A DNA stretch of 64,000 bases from CAG-791 sp002449595 (GTDB lineage: Bacteria; Bacillota; Clostridia; Lachnospirales; Lachnospiraceae), in the NCBI GenBank assembly GCA_946539855.1, contig CAMNHV010000006.1, forward strand, positions 26,584-90,583, given 5' to 3'. The notes beneath the pieces are model-generated. The model saw only the letters and a list, made by a program, of their open reading frames with translations, searched no databases and was not told where the DNA came from. The number at the start of each line of letters is the position of its first letter. Positions within the stretch are counted from its first letter, which is position 1. Made by a program: the position numbers and the translations under genes. Shown one piece after another: positions 61,840-64,000 of the stretch.

Positions 61840-63909
61840 ATGATCACCAGAGAAGAGGACCGCATCATCCGCCGCTTTGACAAGGATCTGCTCGTCATCG
61901 AGCCGTGGGGCAGGGACAGCCTGCGCGTGCGCTCGACGCAGCGGCACGAGTTCGTGGATGACCCCGATATTTCGGCGCTCCTGCCGAAGACGGAGGCACT
62001 CGCGGCCGGCGAAGACGCCGAGACGTGGGAGGAAGACGGCAGCACGTTCCTCAGGAACGGGCGGATCACCTGTGAGCTGACCCGCACCGGCAAGCTGATA
62101 TACACGGACCCCGACGGAAAGGTGCTCCTCGAGGAGTACGAGCGCATCCGCAACATGTTTGAGGAGGGGCGCAAGGAGTTCAACAGCGCGCTCGAGATCT
62201 ATCCGCGCAAGTTTGAGCCTCACATGGGAATGGACAATTACAAGCTGACGGTCCGCTTCGAGCCGACGGACGGTGAGAAGATCTTCGGCATGGGCCAGTA
62301 CCAGCAGCCGTATCTCGACATGAAGGGCTGCACTCTGGAACTCGCGCACCGCAACTCTCAGGCGAGCGTCCCGTTCATGATCTCGTCGAACGGATACGGA
62401 TTCCTCTGGAACAATCCGGCGATCGGCAGAGTCACGTTCGGTAAGAACGTGACGGAGTGGGTCGCGGAGTCGACAAAGCAGATGGACTACTGGATCACGT
62501 CGGGAGAGACGCCGGCGCAGATCGAGCGCGCCTATGCAGACGTGGCGGGCAAGGTGCCGATGATGCCGGAGTACGGCCTCGGATTCTGGCAGTGCAAGCT
62601 GCGCTACCAGACGCAGGATGAGATTCTTAATGTCGCCAGGGAATATAAAAAGCGTGGCCTTCCGATCGACGTCATCGTCGTTGACTATTTCCACTGGCCT
62701 TATGAGGGCGACTGGGACTTCGATCCCGATTACTGGCCGGATCCGGCGGCAATGGTCCGGGAACTGAAGGAGATGGGGATCCATCTCATGGTATCGATCT
62801 GGCCCACCGTGGAAAAGGACAGCAAAAACTATCCGGAGATGAAGGACCTCGGCTACCTGACGCGCTCGGATTACGGTCTCAGGCTCGGCCAGCTCGGCGA
62901 GGCGTCCGTCATCGACGTAACGAACGCGGACAGCAGAAAATACGTCTGGGAGCAGATCAAAAAGGGCTACTACGACAGAGGCGTCAGGATCTTCTGGCTG
63001 GATGAGGCGGAGCCGGAGCTCAAGGGCGAGCCGGGCTACGGCGGCTATGAGTACCAGCATTTCCGCTATTTCCGCGGCGCGGATCTCGAGGTGGGCAACA
63101 TCTATCCGAGAGAGTACGCGAGGATGTGCTACGAGGGCATGGAAGCCGAAGGACAGGAGAACATCGTGAATCTCCTCAGGTGTGCCTGGGCGGGATCCCA
63201 ACGCTACGGTGCGCTGGTGTGGTCCGGCGACATTGACTCCTCGTTCCGCTCCCTGCGCACGCAGCTGCGCGCCGGCATGTCGATGGGCATCGCGGGCATC
63301 CCGTGGTGGACGACGGACATCGGCGGATTCCACGGCGGCAACATCTTTGACCCGAAGTTCCACGAAGTGTTCGCAAGGTGGTTTGAGTTCGGCGCGTTCT
63401 GCCCCGTCATGCGTCTGCACGGCTTCCGCGAGCCGATCCAGGAGCCGATGAGCGCTGTCCGCGGCGGCAAGAGCCCGAGCGGCGCCGACAACGAAGTCTG
63501 GACCTACGGCGAGGAAGTTTACGAGATCTGCAAGAAGTACCTCATGCTCCGCGAACAGCTGCGCCCGTACACAAGAGAAGTGATGCGTGCCGCACACGAG
63601 AAGGGTGACCCGGTGATGCGTGCCTTGTTCTACGAATTCCCGCAGGACGAAAAAGCGTGGGAGACGGACGACGAGTTCCTGTTCGGGCCGGACGTCCTGG
63701 TCGCGCCGGTGCTCTCGGACGGACAGCGGGAGCGGACGGTCTATCTGCCCGCGCTTCCGGAACAGGATGCATACTGGACGGATCTTTACACCGGAGAAAA
63801 GTACAGCGGCGGCCAGATCATCACAGTCTCAGCTCCACTCGATACGACGCCCGCCTTCGTGCGCGGCAGCACGCTGGAAGAACTGCTCGATCGCATGAGT
63901 GCAGAATGA
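61840..63909 (+). CDS. Glycoside hydrolase family 31 alpha-glucosidase/alpha-xylosidase
   Basis: A 689-residue retaining alpha-glycosidase. The nucleophile is Asp388 in F-W-L-D-E-A-E-P-E and the acid/base Asp464 in W-S-G-D-I-D-S-S-F; the W-W-T-T-D-I-G-G-F segment that follows is also typical. The form W-L-D-E/A-x-E-P-E is seen in bacterial alpha-xylosidases as well as alpha-glucosidases, so substrate is open. No signal peptide is present. AAAGGA precedes the start. It is the last gene of the group, followed by a terminator. Confidence 0.94.
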   Translation: MITREEDRIIRRFDKDLLVIEPWGRDSLRVRSTQRHEFVDDPDISALLPKTEALAAGEDAETWEEDGSTFLRNGRITCELTRTGKLIYTDPDGKVLLEEYERIRNMFEEGRKEFNSALEIYPRKFEPHMGMDNYKLTVRFEPTDGEKIFGMGQYQQPYLDMKGCTLELAHRNSQASVPFMISSNGYGFLWNNPAIGRVTFGKNVTEWVAESTKQMDYWITSGETPAQIERAYADVAGKVPMMPEYGLGFWQCKLRYQTQDEILNVAREYKKRGLPIDVIVVDYFHWPYEGDWDFDPDYWPDPAAMVRELKEMGIHLMVSIWPTVEKDSKNYPEMKDLGYLTRSDYGLRLGQLGEASVIDVTNADSRKYVWEQIKKGYYDRGVRIFWLDEAEPELKGEPGYGGYEYQHFRYFRGADLEVGNIYPREYARMCYEGMEAEGQENIVNLLRCAWAGSQRYGALVWSGDIDSSFRSLRTQLRAGMSMGIAGIPWWTTDIGGFHGGNIFDPKFHEVFARWFEFGAFCPVMRLHGFREPIQEPMSAVRGGKSPSGADNEVWTYGEEVYEICKKYLMLREQLRPYTREVMRAAHEKGDPVMRALFYEFPQDEKAWETDDEFLFGPDVLVAPVLSDGQRERTVYLPALPEQDAYWTDLYTGEKYSGGQIITVSAPLDTTPAFVRGSTLEELLDRMSAE

Positions 63910-63910
63910 A

Positions 63911-63942
63911 AAAAGTGCCCGGCAAACGCCGGGCACTTCTGC
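63911..63942 (+). terminator. Terminator after the GH31 gene
   Basis: AAGTGCCCGGC pairs with GCCGGGCACTT (11 bp) around AAAC, with AAAA before and TTCT after. Confidence 0.8.
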
Positions 63943-63949
63943 ATCATCC

Positions 63950-63966
63950 CTACGCAAAATACGTAG
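63950..63966. promoter_or_regulatory. Operator-like palindrome 1 at the window end
   Basis: CTACGCAAAATACGTAG is a 17-base imperfect palindrome with outer arms CTACG/CGTAG. It shares its half site with palindrome 2, 33 bases downstream, and would regulate a gene beyond the window. Confidence 0.65.
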
Positions 63967-63982
63967 AAATTTGGTACTGATT

Positions 63983-63999
63983 CTACGCAATTTGCGTAG
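63983..63999. promoter_or_regulatory. Operator-like palindrome 2 at the window end
   Basis: CTACGCAATTTGCGTAG has perfect 8-bp arms CTACGCAA/TTGCGTAG around one central base. Its centre is 33 bases, about three helical turns, from palindrome 1, so two dimers of one repressor could bind on the same face. Confidence 0.7.
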
Positions 64000-64000
64000 T

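Overview
The window is a GC-rich stretch of chromosome from a low-GC-lineage relative with unusually high GC, most like a Lachnospiraceae member (Clostridia). The reasons are the hprK-murB-rapZ-whiA-crh-like operon, the hrcA-grpE-dnaK-dnaJ operon behind a perfect CIRCE element, the ireB-ruvX-DUF1292-RNase J-mltG-like-trmR-U32 block known from Firmicutes, a type III glutamine synthetase, and a DUF6465-type lysine-rich protein. I see no transposon, prophage, CRISPR array or rRNA. The assignment to family level is inference from gene content, not from a database search.

Layout. 1-5400: coaX, then a minus-strand group of a 2-oxoacid-dehydrogenase-type acyltransferase, an acyl-CoA-synthetase-like ligase and a radical SAM protein. 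5400-9000: a small stand-alone FakA C-terminal-like protein, a ferredoxin-fused aldo/keto reductase and a DUF1846 protein. 9000-12400: a polar amino acid ABC importer translationally coupled to a CntK/DapF-type amino acid epimerase. 12600-21200: ftsH, uvrC, then hprK, murB, rapZ, whiA and an HPr-like protein with Glu in place of the catalytic His. 21300-24400: a GNAT enzyme, an aminotransferase and uppP. 24450-32300: the histone-H1-like DUF6465 protein, the hrcA heat-shock operon, prmA and rsmE. 32300-35100: a cysteine desulfurase and thiI (sulfur relay for tRNA 4-thiouridine or thiamine), followed by a second HPr-like protein. 35200-44200: mtaB, ireB, ruvX, DUF1292, RNase J, an MltG-like fragment protein, trmR, a U32 peptidase-family protein and glnN. 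44200-49400: trkA-trkH potassium uptake, tRNA-Gln(CTG), hflK-hflC. 49600-53900: a minus-strand operon that looks like non-phosphorylative sugar-acid catabolism (two SDR proteins, an enolase-superfamily dehydratase, an RraA-type aldolase). 54200-64000: a plus-strand glycoside group (malQ, GH1, a COG0523 GTPase, a Y-family polymerase, GH42, GH31), ending in a pair of operator-like palindromes for a gene beyond the window.

How it fits together. Carbon-catabolite signalling (HprK plus two HPr-like proteins that keep the regulatory serine but lack the phosphotransfer histidine) sits in the same window as glycoside and sugar-acid degradation genes, nitrogen assimilation (glnN, amino acid importer) and protein quality control (FtsH, HflKC, Hsp70 system). 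The most interesting signals are these HPr-like proteins, the racemase-importer coupling, several miniature or low-complexity-tailed versions of known proteins, and a set of regulatory DNA structures: paired palindromes at 40552-40674 and 63950-63999, a promoter nested inside a terminator hairpin before hrcA, and inverted repeats across other promoters.
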